Source of the DNA: Bradyrhizobium sp. 190
GTDB lineage: Bacteria; Pseudomonadota; Alphaproteobacteria; Rhizobiales; Xanthobacteraceae
Reading direction: 5' to 3'
Assembly: GCF_023073415.1 (NCBI RefSeq)
Contig: NZ_JADPJL010000012.1
Coordinates: 124,001-188,000, forward strand
DNA length: 64,000 nt
Below, piece after piece: positions 8,291 to 17,662 of the stretch (position 1 is the first letter of the stretch; each line of letters begins with the position of its first letter). Made by a program: the position numbers and the translations under genes. The notes below the pieces were generated by a model. That model saw only the letters and a program-made list of their open reading frames with translations. It did no database searches and was not told where the DNA came from.

Positions 8291-9904
8291 TCACTCCAGC
8301 CCGATCTGCGTCAAATCCTGAAACCAGTGCTGCGCCTGCACGAACTTCTTCACCTTCGGCGACAGTGCATGCGGGTTGGTGTCGTGCACCACCCAGACCA
8401 GCGTGGCGTCGTCGACGATCTCGGCGTGCGCCTGCGCCAGCAGTTCGTCCTGTTTGGCGACATCGAACGTCTGCTTGGCCTCGTCGATCAGCGCGTCAAC
8501 CCTGGGATTCTTGTAGCCGCCCCAGTTGACGCCGACCGGCGCGATCTGGCCCGAATGGAAGAAGCGGACAATCGCGTAGAGCGGATCCGATGTGACATAG
8601 GCGATGTTGTTGGAGGTGATGCCCGCGTTCATCTCGTCGGCCGCGCCCTTGCGCCATGCCGTATATAACGTCTCGAGCTCGACCACCTTGAAATCAACAT
8701 CGATGCCGATTTCCTTGAAACTCTGCTGCAGGAATTCGTTCATCGGCAGCGACAGCATCTGCCCGGTGCCGCCCTGGGCAATGATGAAGGTCGTCTTCAG
8801 CGGCTTTTCCTTCGAGTACCCCGCTTCCTGCACCAGCTTCTTCGCCGCCGCGACATCGTATTTCAGTTCGAAGGACGGCTTGCCGAACCAGGGACTCGAC
8901 GGGTCGACCTGTCCCTTGGCGGGCTTTGCCAATCCGTTCATCAGCCCGACCACGGCCTCGCGGTCGATCGCGAGATTGAGCGCCTTGCGAAGCCTGACAT
9001 CGGTCCAGGGCGAGCCGGGCAGCACACTCAGATGATAGTTCCAGACATGCGGCGTGACGTTGTCGACGATCTTCATGCCGGCGGATTTGAGCTGTGGCAC
9101 CGCGTCGGGCGCCGGCGTCTCGATCAAATCGACCTGGCCGGCCAGCAGCGCATTGGTGCGCGTCAGCGCTTCCGGCATCGGGATCAGCACGATCTTGTCG
9201 GCCTTCGGAATCCGCCTCTGGTCCCAATAGTCGGCGTTCTTCGTCAGCTCGGCGAGCTCGCGCGGCACCAGTTTGGTAAGTTTGAACGGGCCGGTGCCGG
9301 AGGGCTGGCTGGCGAACTTGTCCCAGTCCTTGCCGAGTTTCTCATATTGCGCCGGGCTCGAGACCAGGAACCAGAGCATCTGATACGGGAAGAACGAATC
9401 CACGGTCTTGGTGGTGATCTCGACCGTATCGTCGTCGACCTTGGCGTAGCTCGCGACCGAAGGCAGGCGGGTTTTCACCTGTGCGCTCTGGCGCTTGTCG
9501 AACTGCGGTGCCTTGTCATTGAGCACCTTGTCGAGATTCCAGATTACTGCATCGGCATTGAATGGGCTGCCGTCATGAAACTTGACGCCCTTGCGCAAGG
9601 CAAAGCGCCATTTCTTCTTGTCGGTCTCGTCGACTTTCCACTCGGTGGCCAAGCCCGGCACCAGTTTCCCGGGCCGGTCGGACACGTCCATCTCCCAGGC
9701 GACCAGGGGATCGTAGATCGTGTAGGCCGAGAACTGGTAGGCACCCGCACCGCGGTCCGGCTGGCCGGTGGTCAGCGGGATGTCCGCCATCGAAATGCCG
9801 TAGCGCACAACGGTCTCCGCCTGCGCCGAAATCATAGGCAAGCCAAGAGGGAATCCGAGAATGAGTGCTGTGGCAGCAAGAAGCATCGAATTTCGGATGC
9901 GCAT
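8291..9904 (-). CDS. ABC transporter solute-binding protein, family 5 (SBP1)
   Basis: 537 residues with a signal peptide (about 1-29, ending AQA) and the fold of periplasmic dipeptide/nickel/oligopeptide-binding proteins. Visible family features are the lobe with KWRFALRKGVKFHDGSPFNADAV-type sequence, the GTGPFKLTKLVPRE segment and the DVRLRKALNLAIDRE segment. It is clearly related to the divergent gene at 10104: both mature N-termini share ADIP..T.GQPD. No transporter subunits lie on its own strand, so it probably feeds the permease encoded across the divide. Its start is preceded by a GGAG site and a sigma-54-type promoter. Confidence 0.9.
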   Translation of the reverse strand: MRIRNSMLLAATALILGFPLGLPMISAQAETVVRYGISMADIPLTTGQPDRGAGAYQFSAYTIYDPLVAWEMDVSDRPGKLVPGLATEWKVDETDKKKWRFALRKGVKFHDGSPFNADAVIWNLDKVLNDKAPQFDKRQSAQVKTRLPSVASYAKVDDDTVEITTKTVDSFFPYQMLWFLVSSPAQYEKLGKDWDKFASQPSGTGPFKLTKLVPRELAELTKNADYWDQRRIPKADKIVLIPMPEALTRTNALLAGQVDLIETPAPDAVPQLKSAGMKIVDNVTPHVWNYHLSVLPGSPWTDVRLRKALNLAIDREAVVGLMNGLAKPAKGQVDPSSPWFGKPSFELKYDVAAAKKLVQEAGYSKEKPLKTTFIIAQGGTGQMLSLPMNEFLQQSFKEIGIDVDFKVVELETLYTAWRKGAADEMNAGITSNNIAYVTSDPLYAIVRFFHSGQIAPVGVNWGGYKNPRVDALIDEAKQTFDVAKQDELLAQAHAEIVDDATLVWVVHDTNPHALSPKVKKFVQAQHWFQDLTQIGLE

Positions 9905-9944
9905 GATTTAAGCTCCATCGGGCGGGGGTTTGGAGTTAAAAAAT

Positions 9945-9959
9945 GCAAGCTTGATGCCA
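9945..9959 (-). promoter_or_regulatory. Sigma-54 promoter for SBP1
   Basis: On the minus strand this reads TGGCAT-N5-TTGC followed by A, with the exact 10-base gap between GG and GC required by RpoN. It differs from the ideal TGGCAC at one position. Transcription would begin near 9933, about 30 bases before the SBP1 ATG. Confidence 0.7.
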
Positions 9960-9987
9960 GATGGAGCATGGAAGGCGGGGTTGCATG

Positions 9988-10009
9988 CGCACTCACTGGG
10001 AGTTGTGCG
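9988..10009. promoter_or_regulatory. Central dyad, candidate enhancer-binding site
   Basis: An imperfect inverted repeat with outer arms CGCAC / GTGCG and nested ACTC / GAGT. Its centre (about 9998.5) is 53 bases from the GC of the minus-strand sigma-54 promoter and 54 bases from the GC of the plus-strand one. The spacing does not fit the classical NtrC site (7 bases between GCAC and GTGC), so the activator is unknown. Confidence 0.45.
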
Positions 10010-10038
10010 GCTAATCGCCCCTCGCGAAGCGCCTTCCT

Positions 10039-10053
10039 TGGCACAGGCGTTGC
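10039..10053 (+). promoter_or_regulatory. Sigma-54 promoter for the SBP2/ABC/amidase operon
   Basis: TGGCAC-N5-TTGC followed by A is a perfect match to the RpoN -24/-12 consensus with correct GG-to-GC spacing. The predicted start near 10065 gives a leader of about 39 bases before the ATG at 10104. This implies activator-dependent control, most often nitrogen-related in this group. Confidence 0.8.
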
Positions 10054-10103
10054 ATACCTTTGCATAAGAATTAGTCACCCAAGTCGAGAAGGGATTGCTG
10101 CAT

Positions 10104-11762
10104 ATGCGTAACGACAAATCGAAGACGACGGCCGCCGCGTGGCTGCTGGCGACGGCGCTGGTGGTAGGGCTGCCGCAGGTCGCGAGCGCCGAAACGGTGC
10201 TGCGGATCGGCATGACGGCTGCCGATATTCCGCGCACCCTCGGCCAGCCCGATCAGGGCTTTGAGGGTAACCGCTTCACCGGTCTTACGATGTATGACGC
10301 CCTGACGCTGTGGGATCTGTCGTCGGCCGACAAGGCGAGCGTGATGATCCCCGGCCTTGCGACCGAGTGGAAGGTCGACGAGGCCGACAAGAAGAAATGG
10401 ACCTTCAAGCTGCGTCCCGGCGTCAAATTCCATGACGGCAGCAACTTCAATGCCGACGCCGTGGTCTGGAACGTCGAAAAGGTGCTGAAGCAGGATGCGC
10501 CGCATTTCGACGCCAGCCAGGTCGGCGTCACCGCCTCGCGCATGCCGACGCTGGCCTCCGCCCGCAAGATCGACGACCTGACGGTGGAGCTGACCACCAA
10601 GGAGCCGGATAGCTTCCTGCCCATCAACCTGACCAACCTGTTCATGGCCAGCCCGACCAAGTGGCAGGCGTTTTATGACAAGGCCGAAGGCGCCGACGCC
10701 AAGGCGAAATCGCAGGCCGCCTGGGCTGCCTTCGCCAGGGACGCGTCGGGCACCGGCCCCTGGAAGATGTCGAAGTTCACGCCGCGCGAGCGGCTCGAAC
10801 TCGTGAAGAACGACGGCTATTGGGACAAGGCGCGCGTGCCCAAGGTCGATCGGATGGTGCTGCTGCCGATGCCGGAAGCAAACGCCCGCACCGCAGCATT
10901 GCTCTCCGGCCAGGTCGACTGGGTCGAGGCGCCCGCGCCTGACGCGGTCAAGGAGATCAAGCAGCGCGGCTTCCAGCTCAAGGCCAATGAATCGCCGCAT
11001 GTCTGGCCGTGGCAGTTCTCGCGCATCGAAGGCTCGCCCTGGAACGACATCCGCGTCCGCAAGGCGGCCAATCTCTGCATCGATCGCGAAGGCCTCAAGG
11101 AGGGCCTGCTCGCCGGCCTGATGGTACCGGCCACCGGCACCTTCGAGTCCGGCCACCCCTGGCGCGGCAAGCCGACCTTCGAGATCAAGTATGACCTGAA
11201 GGCAGCGCAGAAGCTGATGCAGGAAGCCGGCTACGGTCCGAGCAAGAAGCTGACGGTGAAGACCCAGACCTCGGCCTCGGGATCGGGCCAGATGCAGCCT
11301 TTGCCGATGAACGAATATCTGCAGCAGGCGCTGGCCGAGTGCTACTTCGACGTTCAGCTCGACGTCATCGAGTGGAACACGCTGTTCACCAACTGGCGCC
11401 GCGGCGCCAAGGATCCGACCGCCAACGGCGCCAACGCCACCAACGTCACCTACGCGGCGATGGATCCGTTCTTCGCGCTGGTGCGCTTCCTGCAGTCGTC
11501 GATGGCCCCGCCGGTCTCGAACAATTGGGGCTACATCAACAATCCCAAGTTCGACGAGCTGGTGACCAAGGCCCGTCAGACCTTCGACCCCGCGGCACGT
11601 GACGCGGCGCTTGCGGATCTGCATGCGGCTTCGGTGGACGACGCGGCGTTCCTCTATGTCGCCCACGACGTCTCGCCGCGCGCCATGAGCCCGAAGGTCA
11701 AGGGTTTCGTGCAGCCGAAGAGCTGGTTCGTCGACTTCTCGCCGGTGTCGCTGGCACCGTAA
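10104..11762 (+). CDS. ABC transporter solute-binding protein, family 5 (SBP2)
   Basis: 552 residues from the ATG at 10104, which is preferred over an in-frame TTG at 10095 because GAGAAGGGA lies about 9 bases upstream. The signal peptide (about 1-27) ends VASA. The mature protein shows SBP_bac_5 features: KWTFKLRPGVKFHDGSNFNAD, GTGPWKMSKFTPRERLEL in the hinge region, and DIRVRKAANLCIDREG. It is first in an operon with permeases and ATPases and is a paralogue of the divergent SBP1. The presence of an amidase in the same operon suggests the ligand is an amide- or urea-like nitrogen compound rather than a simple peptide; that is inference. Confidence 0.92.
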   Translation: MRNDKSKTTAAAWLLATALVVGLPQVASAETVLRIGMTAADIPRTLGQPDQGFEGNRFTGLTMYDALTLWDLSSADKASVMIPGLATEWKVDEADKKKWTFKLRPGVKFHDGSNFNADAVVWNVEKVLKQDAPHFDASQVGVTASRMPTLASARKIDDLTVELTTKEPDSFLPINLTNLFMASPTKWQAFYDKAEGADAKAKSQAAWAAFARDASGTGPWKMSKFTPRERLELVKNDGYWDKARVPKVDRMVLLPMPEANARTAALLSGQVDWVEAPAPDAVKEIKQRGFQLKANESPHVWPWQFSRIEGSPWNDIRVRKAANLCIDREGLKEGLLAGLMVPATGTFESGHPWRGKPTFEIKYDLKAAQKLMQEAGYGPSKKLTVKTQTSASGSGQMQPLPMNEYLQQALAECYFDVQLDVIEWNTLFTNWRRGAKDPTANGANATNVTYAAMDPFFALVRFLQSSMAPPVSNNWGYINNPKFDELVTKARQTFDPAARDAALADLHAASVDDAAFLYVAHDVSPRAMSPKVKGFVQPKSWFVDFSPVSLAP

Positions 11763-11771
11763 GAGATACTC

Positions 11772-11950
11772 GCTCCCCCTCTCCCCTTGTGGGAGAGGGT
11801 GGATCGAATGAGCGAAGCTCATTCGAGACGGGGTGAGGGGTCTGTCTCCGCGGATACGCGTCCCTCATTCGAAATGCTTGCGTCCGCGGATAGAACCCCT
11901 CATCCGGCGCGGACTACGTCCGCGCCACCTTCTCCCACAAGGGGAGAAGG
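11772..11950. repeat. Family 3 intergenic repeat
   Basis: Runs from CTCTCCCCTTGTGGGAGAGG to CTTCTCCCACAAGGGGAGAA, giving long complementary ends around a core with an ATTCGAGACGGGGTGAGGGG motif. A second copy lies at 45418. It separates SBP2 from the permease genes and could attenuate or process the operon transcript. Confidence 0.85.
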
Positions 11951-11969
11951 GAAGAAGAAAAAGTGACTC

Positions 11970-12923
11970 GTGTTTGCTTACATCGCCCGACGTATCGTCT
12001 ACGTCATCCCGATCGTGATCAGCGTGGCGCTGGTGTGCTTCCTGCTGGTGCACATTACGCCCGGCGATCCCCTGGTGGCCGTGCTGCCGGCGGATGCATC
12101 GCAGGAGCTCGCGGCGCAACTGCGCACGGCTTACGGCTTTGACCGTCCGCTGCCGGTCCAGTTCGGGCTCTGGTTGTGGCGCGCGCTCCATGGCGATCTC
12201 GGCAGTTCGATTGCGACCGGCCGCCCGGTTCTGTCGGAGGTGCTGCGCGCCGTCAGCAACACGGTTACGCTCGCCATCGCCGCGGCCCTGATCGGCTTCA
12301 CGCTCGGGCTGCTGTTCGGCCTGATCGCCGGCTATTTCCGCGACACCTGGGTCGACAAGGTCGCCACCTCGATTGCGATCGCCGGCGTCTCGGTGCCGCA
12401 TTACTGGCTCGGCATGGTGTTGGTCATCATTTTCTCGGTGCAGCTCAACTGGCTGCCCGCGGTCGGCGCCGGTCCCAGTGGTTCCGGTTCGTGGGGCTGG
12501 GATTGGGAGCACTTGAAGTATCTCATCCTGCCGGCGATCACGACCTCGGTGATCCCGATGGGCATCGTCACCCGCACCGTGCGGGCACTCACCGGCGACA
12601 TCCTTTCGCAGGATTTCGTCGAGGCGCTGCGCGCCAAGGGCCTGCGTGAACTGGATGTGTTCAAACACGTCATCAAGAACGCGGCGCCGACTGCGCTCGC
12701 GGTGATGGGGCTGCAGCTCGGCTACATGCTCGGCGGCTCGATCCTGATCGAGACGGTGTTCTCATGGCCCGGCTCCGGCCTGCTGCTGAATTCTGCGATC
12801 TTCCAGCGCGACCTGCCGCTGCTGCAGGGCACGATCCTGGTGCTGGCGCTGTTCTTCGTGGCCCTCAATCTGCTGGTCGATATCGCGCAGGCCGCGATCG
12901 ATCCGCGCATCAAGCGGGGCTGA
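11970..12923 (+). CDS. ABC transporter permease, DppB/OppB type
   Basis: 317 residues starting at GTG, with a purine-rich GGAGAAGGGAAGAAG site just upstream, supplied partly by the end of the repeat. The N-terminal helix (YIARRIVYVIPIVISVALVCFLL) and HITPGDP motif are typical of the B subunit of peptide/nickel importers, with six predicted membrane helices. The cytoplasmic coupling loop EALRAKGLRELDVFKHVI is intact. It pairs with the DppC-type permease that starts 3 bases after its stop. Confidence 0.93.
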   Translation: MFAYIARRIVYVIPIVISVALVCFLLVHITPGDPLVAVLPADASQELAAQLRTAYGFDRPLPVQFGLWLWRALHGDLGSSIATGRPVLSEVLRAVSNTVTLAIAAALIGFTLGLLFGLIAGYFRDTWVDKVATSIAIAGVSVPHYWLGMVLVIIFSVQLNWLPAVGAGPSGSGSWGWDWEHLKYLILPAITTSVIPMGIVTRTVRALTGDILSQDFVEALRAKGLRELDVFKHVIKNAAPTALAVMGLQLGYMLGGSILIETVFSWPGSGLLLNSAIFQRDLPLLQGTILVLALFFVALNLLVDIAQAAIDPRIKRG

Positions 12924-12926
12924 TTC

Positions 12927-13814
12927 ATGGCCGTGATGTCGGATACCGCCCTGCAAGCCGCGCCCGCCACCAAGGCGCGCGGCTATTGGGCCACCGTCGG
13001 TCGCCGCATCGCGCGCGACAAGGTCAGCATGGTCTGCGCGTTCGTGCTGGTGCTGATCTTCCTTTCCGCGCTGTGCGCGCCGTGGCTGGGCCTTGCCGAT
13101 CCCTATCAGGGCTCGATGATCCGCAGGCTTCGCCACATCGGCACGCCGAACTACCCGCTCGGCACCGACGAACTCGGCCGCGACATGCTGGCGCGGCTGA
13201 TCTATGGCGGCCGGCTGTCGCTGATAATAGGCATTTTGCCCGTGATCCTTGCCTTCATGATCGGCACGTCGCTTGGGCTCGTCGCCGGCTATGTCGGCGG
13301 CAGGCTCAACACCGCGATCATGCGCACGATCGACGTGTTTTACGCCTTCCCGTCGGTCTTGCTGGCGATCGCGATCTCGGGCGCGCTCGGGGCGGGCATC
13401 GTCAACTCGATCGTGTCGCTGACCATTGTGTTTGTGCCGCAGATCACCCGCGTCGCGGAAAGCGTCACGACAGGCGTGCGCAACATGGATTTCGTCGAGG
13501 CCGCGCGCGCCTCCGGCGCCGGACCTTTCACTATCATGCGCGTCCACATGCTCGGCAACGTGCTCGGGCCGATCTTCGTCTACGCAACCGGACTCATATC
13601 GGTGTCGATGATTCTTGCGGCCGGCCTATCGTTCCTTGGCCTGGGCACCAAGCCGCCGGAGCCGGAATGGGGCTTGATGCTGAACACGCTGCGCACCGCG
13701 ATCTATGTCAATCCGTGGGTGGCGGCGCTGCCGGGTGTCATGATCTTTGCGGTGTCGATCTGCTTCAACCTGTTGAGCGACGGCATGCGCAGCGCCATGG
13801 ACATCAGGAACTGA
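12927..13814 (+). CDS. ABC transporter permease, DppC/OppC type
   Basis: 295 residues. The N-terminal cytoplasmic stretch leads to a first helix ([19 protein letters not shown]), then the characteristic [18 protein letters not shown] segment of C-type permeases. The coupling loop [19 protein letters not shown] and the C-terminal [12 protein letters not shown] motif are present. It forms the membrane channel with the upstream B-type permease, and tight spacing to both neighbours indicates one transcript. Confidence 0.93.
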   Translation: MAVMSDTALQAAPATKARGYWATVGRRIARDKVSMVCAFVLVLIFLSALCAPWLGLADPYQGSMIRRLRHIGTPNYPLGTDELGRDMLARLIYGGRLSLIIGILPVILAFMIGTSLGLVAGYVGGRLNTAIMRTIDVFYAFPSVLLAIAISGALGAGIVNSIVSLTIVFVPQITRVAESVTTGVRNMDFVEAARASGAGPFTIMRVHMLGNVLGPIFVYATGLISVSMILAAGLSFLGLGTKPPEPEWGLMLNTLRTAIYVNPWVAALPGVMIFAVSICFNLLSDGMRSAMDIRN

Positions 13815-13817
13815 CGC

Positions 13818-14897
13818 ATGAGTGAGACAAGCCCGTCAGTCGAGCTACTGGAGCCGGTCGAGGACATCGGCGGCGCGGCGCAGCCGCTGCTGCAGGTCGT
13901 TGGCCTCACTAAGCATTTCCCGGTGCGGGGCGATCTGTTCAGCGCCCGCAAGACCGTGCGCGCGGTCGATAATGTCTCCTTCTCCATCGCCAAGGGGGAA
14001 ACGGTCGGCATCGTCGGCGAATCCGGCTGCGGCAAGTCGACCACCGCGCGGCTGTTGATGCACCTGATGAAGCGCGATGCCGGAGATATTATCTATGACG
14101 GCCTGCAGGTCGGCCGCGCGCTGTCGCTGCGTGAACTGCGCCGCGGCATGCAGATGATGTTTCAGGACAGCTACGCCTCGCTCAACCCGCGCCTGACCAT
14201 TGAAGACTCGATCGCGTTCGGTCCCAAGGTTCACGGCATGGCTGATGGCGCCGCGCGCACGCTGGCGCGCGAGCTGCTCGGCAAGGTCGGCTTGCGGCCC
14301 GAAACCTTCGCCAACCGCTATCCGCACGAGATTTCCGGCGGCCAGCGCCAGCGCGTCAACATCGCGCGTGCGCTGGCGCTGTCGCCGCGGCTGGTAATCC
14401 TCGATGAGGCTGTCTCGGCGCTGGACAAGTCGGTCGAAGCGCAGGTGCTCAACCTGCTGGCGGACCTGAAGCGCGAATTCGGCCTCACGTACTTGTTCAT
14501 CAGCCACGATCTCAACGTGGTGCGTTATATCAGCGACCGCGTGCTGGTGATGTATCTCGGCGAGGTGGTCGAGCTTGGCCCGGTCGACAAGGTCTGGGAC
14601 GCGCCGGCGCATCCCTATACGCGGGCGCTGCTGGCGGCCATGCCGTCGTCCGATCCGGATAACCGCACCGAGACGCCGCCGATCTCGGGCGATCCGCCCA
14701 ATCCGATCGATCCGCCGCCCGGTTGCCGGTTTCACACCCGTTGCCCGTTTGCGGAGCCGCTCTGCGCAAATGCGACGCCAAACCTCAGCGATGTCGATAC
14801 AATGGGCCATCAGGCGGCGTGCTACATGGCCATTGCTGGCTCCGGGCACAGCCGCGCACCGGCCAAGCAAAATGACGAGGGAGCAACCGCCGCATGA
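13818..14897 (+). CDS. ABC transporter ATPase, DppF/OppF type
   Basis: 359 residues. Walker [13 protein letters not shown] lies near residue 68, the signature [15 protein letters not shown] near 172 and Walker [13 protein letters not shown] near 192. The C-terminal oligopeptide-transporter extension [15 protein letters not shown] is present. It drives import through the B/C permeases. It starts 3 bases after the permease stop and overlaps the next small gene by ATGA. It has a longer, proline-rich C-terminal tail than usual. Confidence 0.93.
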   Translation: MSETSPSVELLEPVEDIGGAAQPLLQVVGLTKHFPVRGDLFSARKTVRAVDNVSFSIAKGETVGIVGESGCGKSTTARLLMHLMKRDAGDIIYDGLQVGRALSLRELRRGMQMMFQDSYASLNPRLTIEDSIAFGPKVHGMADGAARTLARELLGKVGLRPETFANRYPHEISGGQRQRVNIARALALSPRLVILDEAVSALDKSVEAQVLNLLADLKREFGLTYLFISHDLNVVRYISDRVLVMYLGEVVELGPVDKVWDAPAHPYTRALLAAMPSSDPDNRTETPPISGDPPNPIDPPPGCRFHTRCPFAEPLCANATPNLSDVDTMGHQAACYMAIAGSGHSRAPAKQNDEGATAA

Positions 14898-15091
14898 CAA
14901 GACCCGACCCCAAGCAGGTCAAGGCAATGACCGAAATCGCCGGCGTGCCGCAGGATTCTGAAGTTTCCGCGCGCATCGCCAATTCCATCGGCCCGGCGTT
15001 CGATGGTTTTGCGCCGGTCGCCGGCACGCTGCCGATGGACCTTGAACCTGCGAGCTTTCTCCTGGTGCAGCGCGCAAAGGTGTCGAAATGA
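14894..15091 (+). CDS. AtzG/GatC-like small amidase-partner protein
   Basis: 65 residues, overlapping both neighbours by ATGA (with the ATPase at 14894 and the amidase at 15088), which implies translational coupling. Order and size match the AtzG-AtzE pairs (DUF4089-like), where a short helical protein stabilises an amidase-signature enzyme. The layout of a helical front half followed by LPMDLEPASFLLVQ resembles the DELEPAPVF-type ending of that family. This rests on architecture and context; the similarity is too weak to be sure. Confidence 0.6.
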   Translation: MTRPDPKQVKAMTEIAGVPQDSEVSARIANSIGPAFDGFAPVAGTLPMDLEPASFLLVQRAKVSK

Positions 15092-16500
15092 GCGGCGAAC
15101 CGGCCCTGATGTCGCTGGTATCGGTTGCGAAAGCGATCGCCGGCAAGAAGTTTTCCTCGCGTGAGGTCACGCAATCCTGTCTCGACCGGATCGCGCAATG
15201 GCAGCCGCGCGTCAACGCCTACATGGCGATCGAGGCGGAGGAGGCGCTCGCGGCTGCTGACGCCGCCGACGCTGATCTCGCCAAGGGCAAGAATCTGGGC
15301 GTGCTGCATGGTGTGCCGATGGCGCACAAGGATATGTATTACGACGCCGGCAAGGTCGTGACCTGCGGCTCGAAAATCCGTCGCGATTATGTGGCGACGA
15401 CGACCTCGACCGCGCTGCAGCGCCTGAAGGACGCCGGCTCTGTCCGGCTTGGCTCGCTGCAGATGGTGGAGTTCGCCTACGGCCCGACCGGCCACAACGT
15501 GCATTACGGCGCGGTGCGTAACCCCTGGAATGTCGATCACATCACCGGCGGCTCATCGTCCGGCTCCGGTTCGGCTGTTGCGGCGCGGCTGACCTTTGCG
15601 GCGCTGGGCTCCGATACCGGCGGTTCGATCCGGATGCCCGCGCATTTCTGCGGCGTCACCGGCTTCAAGACCACGGTCGGCCTCATCAGCCGTGCCGGCG
15701 CGATGCCCTTGTCGCAGTCGCTCGACACGGTCGGACCGCTCGCGCAAACGGTCGAAGACTGCGCGCTGCTGGTTGGGCTGATGGCGGGCGCTGACCCTGA
15801 GGATCCGACTACCTCGACGCTTCCGGTGCCGAACTACATGGCCGCGACCACAGGCTCGCTGAAAGGCCTCAAGATCGGCGTGCCCACGGCCTTCTATGTC
15901 GACGATCTCGATACCGAAGTGGCGCGCGTGCTCGACGAGACCATAGCCACCCTCACGAAGGAGGGCGCCGATATCGTCAAGGTCGAACTGCCGGACCAGC
16001 GCCAGCTCACCGCCGCCTGCCAGATCGTGCTCGCCACCGAAGCCGCCGCCTTCCACAAGCGCTGGATGATCGAGCGTCCCCAGGATTACGGCGCGCAGGT
16101 CCTGATGCGGCTGCAGAATGGGCTCGCCATTCCCGCGGTGACCTATCTCGAAGCGATGCGCTGGCGCGGTCCGGCGCTGGCGGCGTACCTCGCAGCGGTC
16201 ACCGGCACCGATGCCGTGATCGCGCCGGTCGCGCCGATGCCGGCGGTGACCATCGCCGAGAGCGATATCGGCAACAGCTTAGATGCGGAGGCCGTGATCC
16301 AGCGGATCACGAAGTTCACCCGGCCGATCAACTATCTCGGACTGCCGTCGCTCTCGATTCCCACGGGCTTCACCGGAAAGGGCCTGCCGGTCGGCATGCA
16401 GTTGATCGGCCGCCCCTTCGACGAGGCCGGGCTGGTGCGCATCGGCGCGGCGTTCCAGCGCGCCACGGACTATCACCATAGGGTACCCAACTTGGCATGA
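15088..16500 (+). CDS. Amidase-signature hydrolase (AtzE/GatA-like)
   Basis: 470 residues with a complete Ser-cisSer-Lys triad: K81 in PMAHKDMYY, the cis-serine in GGSSSGSGSAVAA near 157, and nucleophile S180 in DTGGSIRMPAH. It hydrolyses a C-N amide bond and probably releases ammonia or an amine in the cytoplasm. It sits inside an ABC import operon between two ATPase genes and overlaps the second by ATGA, so transport and hydrolysis are probably coupled. The substrate is unknown; carboxybiuret-, allophanate- or amide-type compounds are possible. A role as tRNA amidotransferase subunit A is unlikely in this setting. Confidence 0.88.
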   Translation: MSGEPALMSLVSVAKAIAGKKFSSREVTQSCLDRIAQWQPRVNAYMAIEAEEALAAADAADADLAKGKNLGVLHGVPMAHKDMYYDAGKVVTCGSKIRRDYVATTTSTALQRLKDAGSVRLGSLQMVEFAYGPTGHNVHYGAVRNPWNVDHITGGSSSGSGSAVAARLTFAALGSDTGGSIRMPAHFCGVTGFKTTVGLISRAGAMPLSQSLDTVGPLAQTVEDCALLVGLMAGADPEDPTTSTLPVPNYMAATTGSLKGLKIGVPTAFYVDDLDTEVARVLDETIATLTKEGADIVKVELPDQRQLTAACQIVLATEAAAFHKRWMIERPQDYGAQVLMRLQNGLAIPAVTYLEAMRWRGPALAAYLAAVTGTDAVIAPVAPMPAVTIAESDIGNSLDAEAVIQRITKFTRPINYLGLPSLSIPTGFTGKGLPVGMQLIGRPFDEAGLVRIGAAFQRATDYHHRVPNLA

Positions 16501-17480
16501 GCAACCTCGTCGAAATCCGCGATCTCAACATCCGCTTCACCGGCGAGCGCACGGTTCATGCCGTCAACGATATCTCGCTCACCCTCCGCGAGGGCGAGGT
16601 GCTCGGCCTGCTCGGCGAATCCGGCTCGGGGAAGAGCGTGACCTTGCGCGCGCTGATGCGGCTATTGCCGAAGAAGCGGACGCAGATTTCGGGCACCGTG
16701 AAGGTGCTGGGGCGCGACGTGCTGGCGATGAACGACGAACAACTTTCGGCGTTCCGCGGTCAGACTGTTTCGATGATCTTCCAGGAGCCCGCGCTGGCGC
16801 TCGATCCCGTCTACACGATCGGCCACCAGATCGCGGAAAGCGTGATGCGCCACGAAGGCAAGAGCCAGAAGGAAGGGATGGCCCGCGCGCTGGAAATGCT
16901 GGAGGTGGTGCGGATTCCCTCCGCCAAACGCCGGCTCGAAGCCTATCCGCACGAAATGAGCGGCGGCATGCGCCAGCGCGCAATGATCGCGCTGGCCTTG
17001 GCCTGCAAGCCGAAGATTCTTTTGGCCGACGAGCCCACCACGGCGCTGGACGCCACCGTGCAGATCCAGATCCTGCTGCTGCTGCGCGAATTGCAGCGTG
17101 AGTTCGGCATGTCGGTGATCTTCGTAACCCATGATATCGGCGTCGCCATCGAAATCTGCGACCGTGTTGCGGTGATGTACGCCGGCCAGATCGTGGAGCA
17201 GGGCCGCTTGCGCGACATCGTCCGCACGCCGGTGCATCCTTATGCGAAAGGGTTGCTGGCTTCGACCGTCCATGGGGCGAAAAGGGGCCAGCGGCTGGAG
17301 ACCATCCCGGGCACGCCGCCCTCGCTCGACAAGGCGCCTGCGAGTTGCTCGTTCGCGCCGCGCTGCAGTTACGCGCAGCCGCGCTGTGTTGAGCGCTTGC
17401 CGCCCAACGTGCAGGTATCGCCGGATCGGACCGCGCGCTGCGTGCTGGCCGAACCGGCGCAAGTTTCTGCTGCTACCTGA
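16497..17480 (+). CDS. ABC transporter ATPase, DppD/OppD type
   Basis: 327 residues. Walker A GESGSGKSVTLRAL lies near residue 40, the signature MSGGMRQRAMIALAL near 154 and Walker B ILLADEPTTALD near 174, with the C-terminal SCSFAPRCSYAQPRC motif. It is the second ATPase of the importer and the last gene of the operon. Having the two ATPase genes split by an AtzG-like gene and an amidase is unusual and suggests the enzyme genes were inserted into a standard dppBCDF-like order. Confidence 0.93.
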   Translation: MSNLVEIRDLNIRFTGERTVHAVNDISLTLREGEVLGLLGESGSGKSVTLRALMRLLPKKRTQISGTVKVLGRDVLAMNDEQLSAFRGQTVSMIFQEPALALDPVYTIGHQIAESVMRHEGKSQKEGMARALEMLEVVRIPSAKRRLEAYPHEMSGGMRQRAMIALALACKPKILLADEPTTALDATVQIQILLLLRELQREFGMSVIFVTHDIGVAIEICDRVAVMYAGQIVEQGRLRDIVRTPVHPYAKGLLASTVHGAKRGQRLETIPGTPPSLDKAPASCSFAPRCSYAQPRCVERLPPNVQVSPDRTARCVLAEPAQVSAAT

Positions 17481-17499
17481 CGTGAAACGGTTTCGGGCG

Positions 17500-17655
17500 A
17501 CGTTCCCCGGATGCTGCGCAGCGCGCCGCGTTGGCGGCGTGGTGCGCTGCTGATCCGGGGTCCATCCGCTCTGGCAGTGGGGTCCCGGCTCTGCGTCGCG
17601 TCACTGCCGGACGATGCTATGCATCGCCTAGGCCGTGCGGCGTCCGGGACACGAG
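17500..17655. repeat. Family 4 intergenic repeat (degenerate)
   Basis: A GC-rich block with cccggatgctgcgcagc at one end and gcggcgtccgggacacgag at the other, around a gtcccggctctgcg core. The clearer relative is at 57091-57203. It closes the ABC operon and may act as a 3' stabiliser; no gene is visible in it. Confidence 0.55.
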
Positions 17656-17662
17656 AGCGTAG

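Noticed and set aside
9988..10009. Classical NtrC binding site
   Set aside because: NtrC half-sites need 7 bases between GCAC and GTGC; here there are 12. Kept only as an unassigned dyad.
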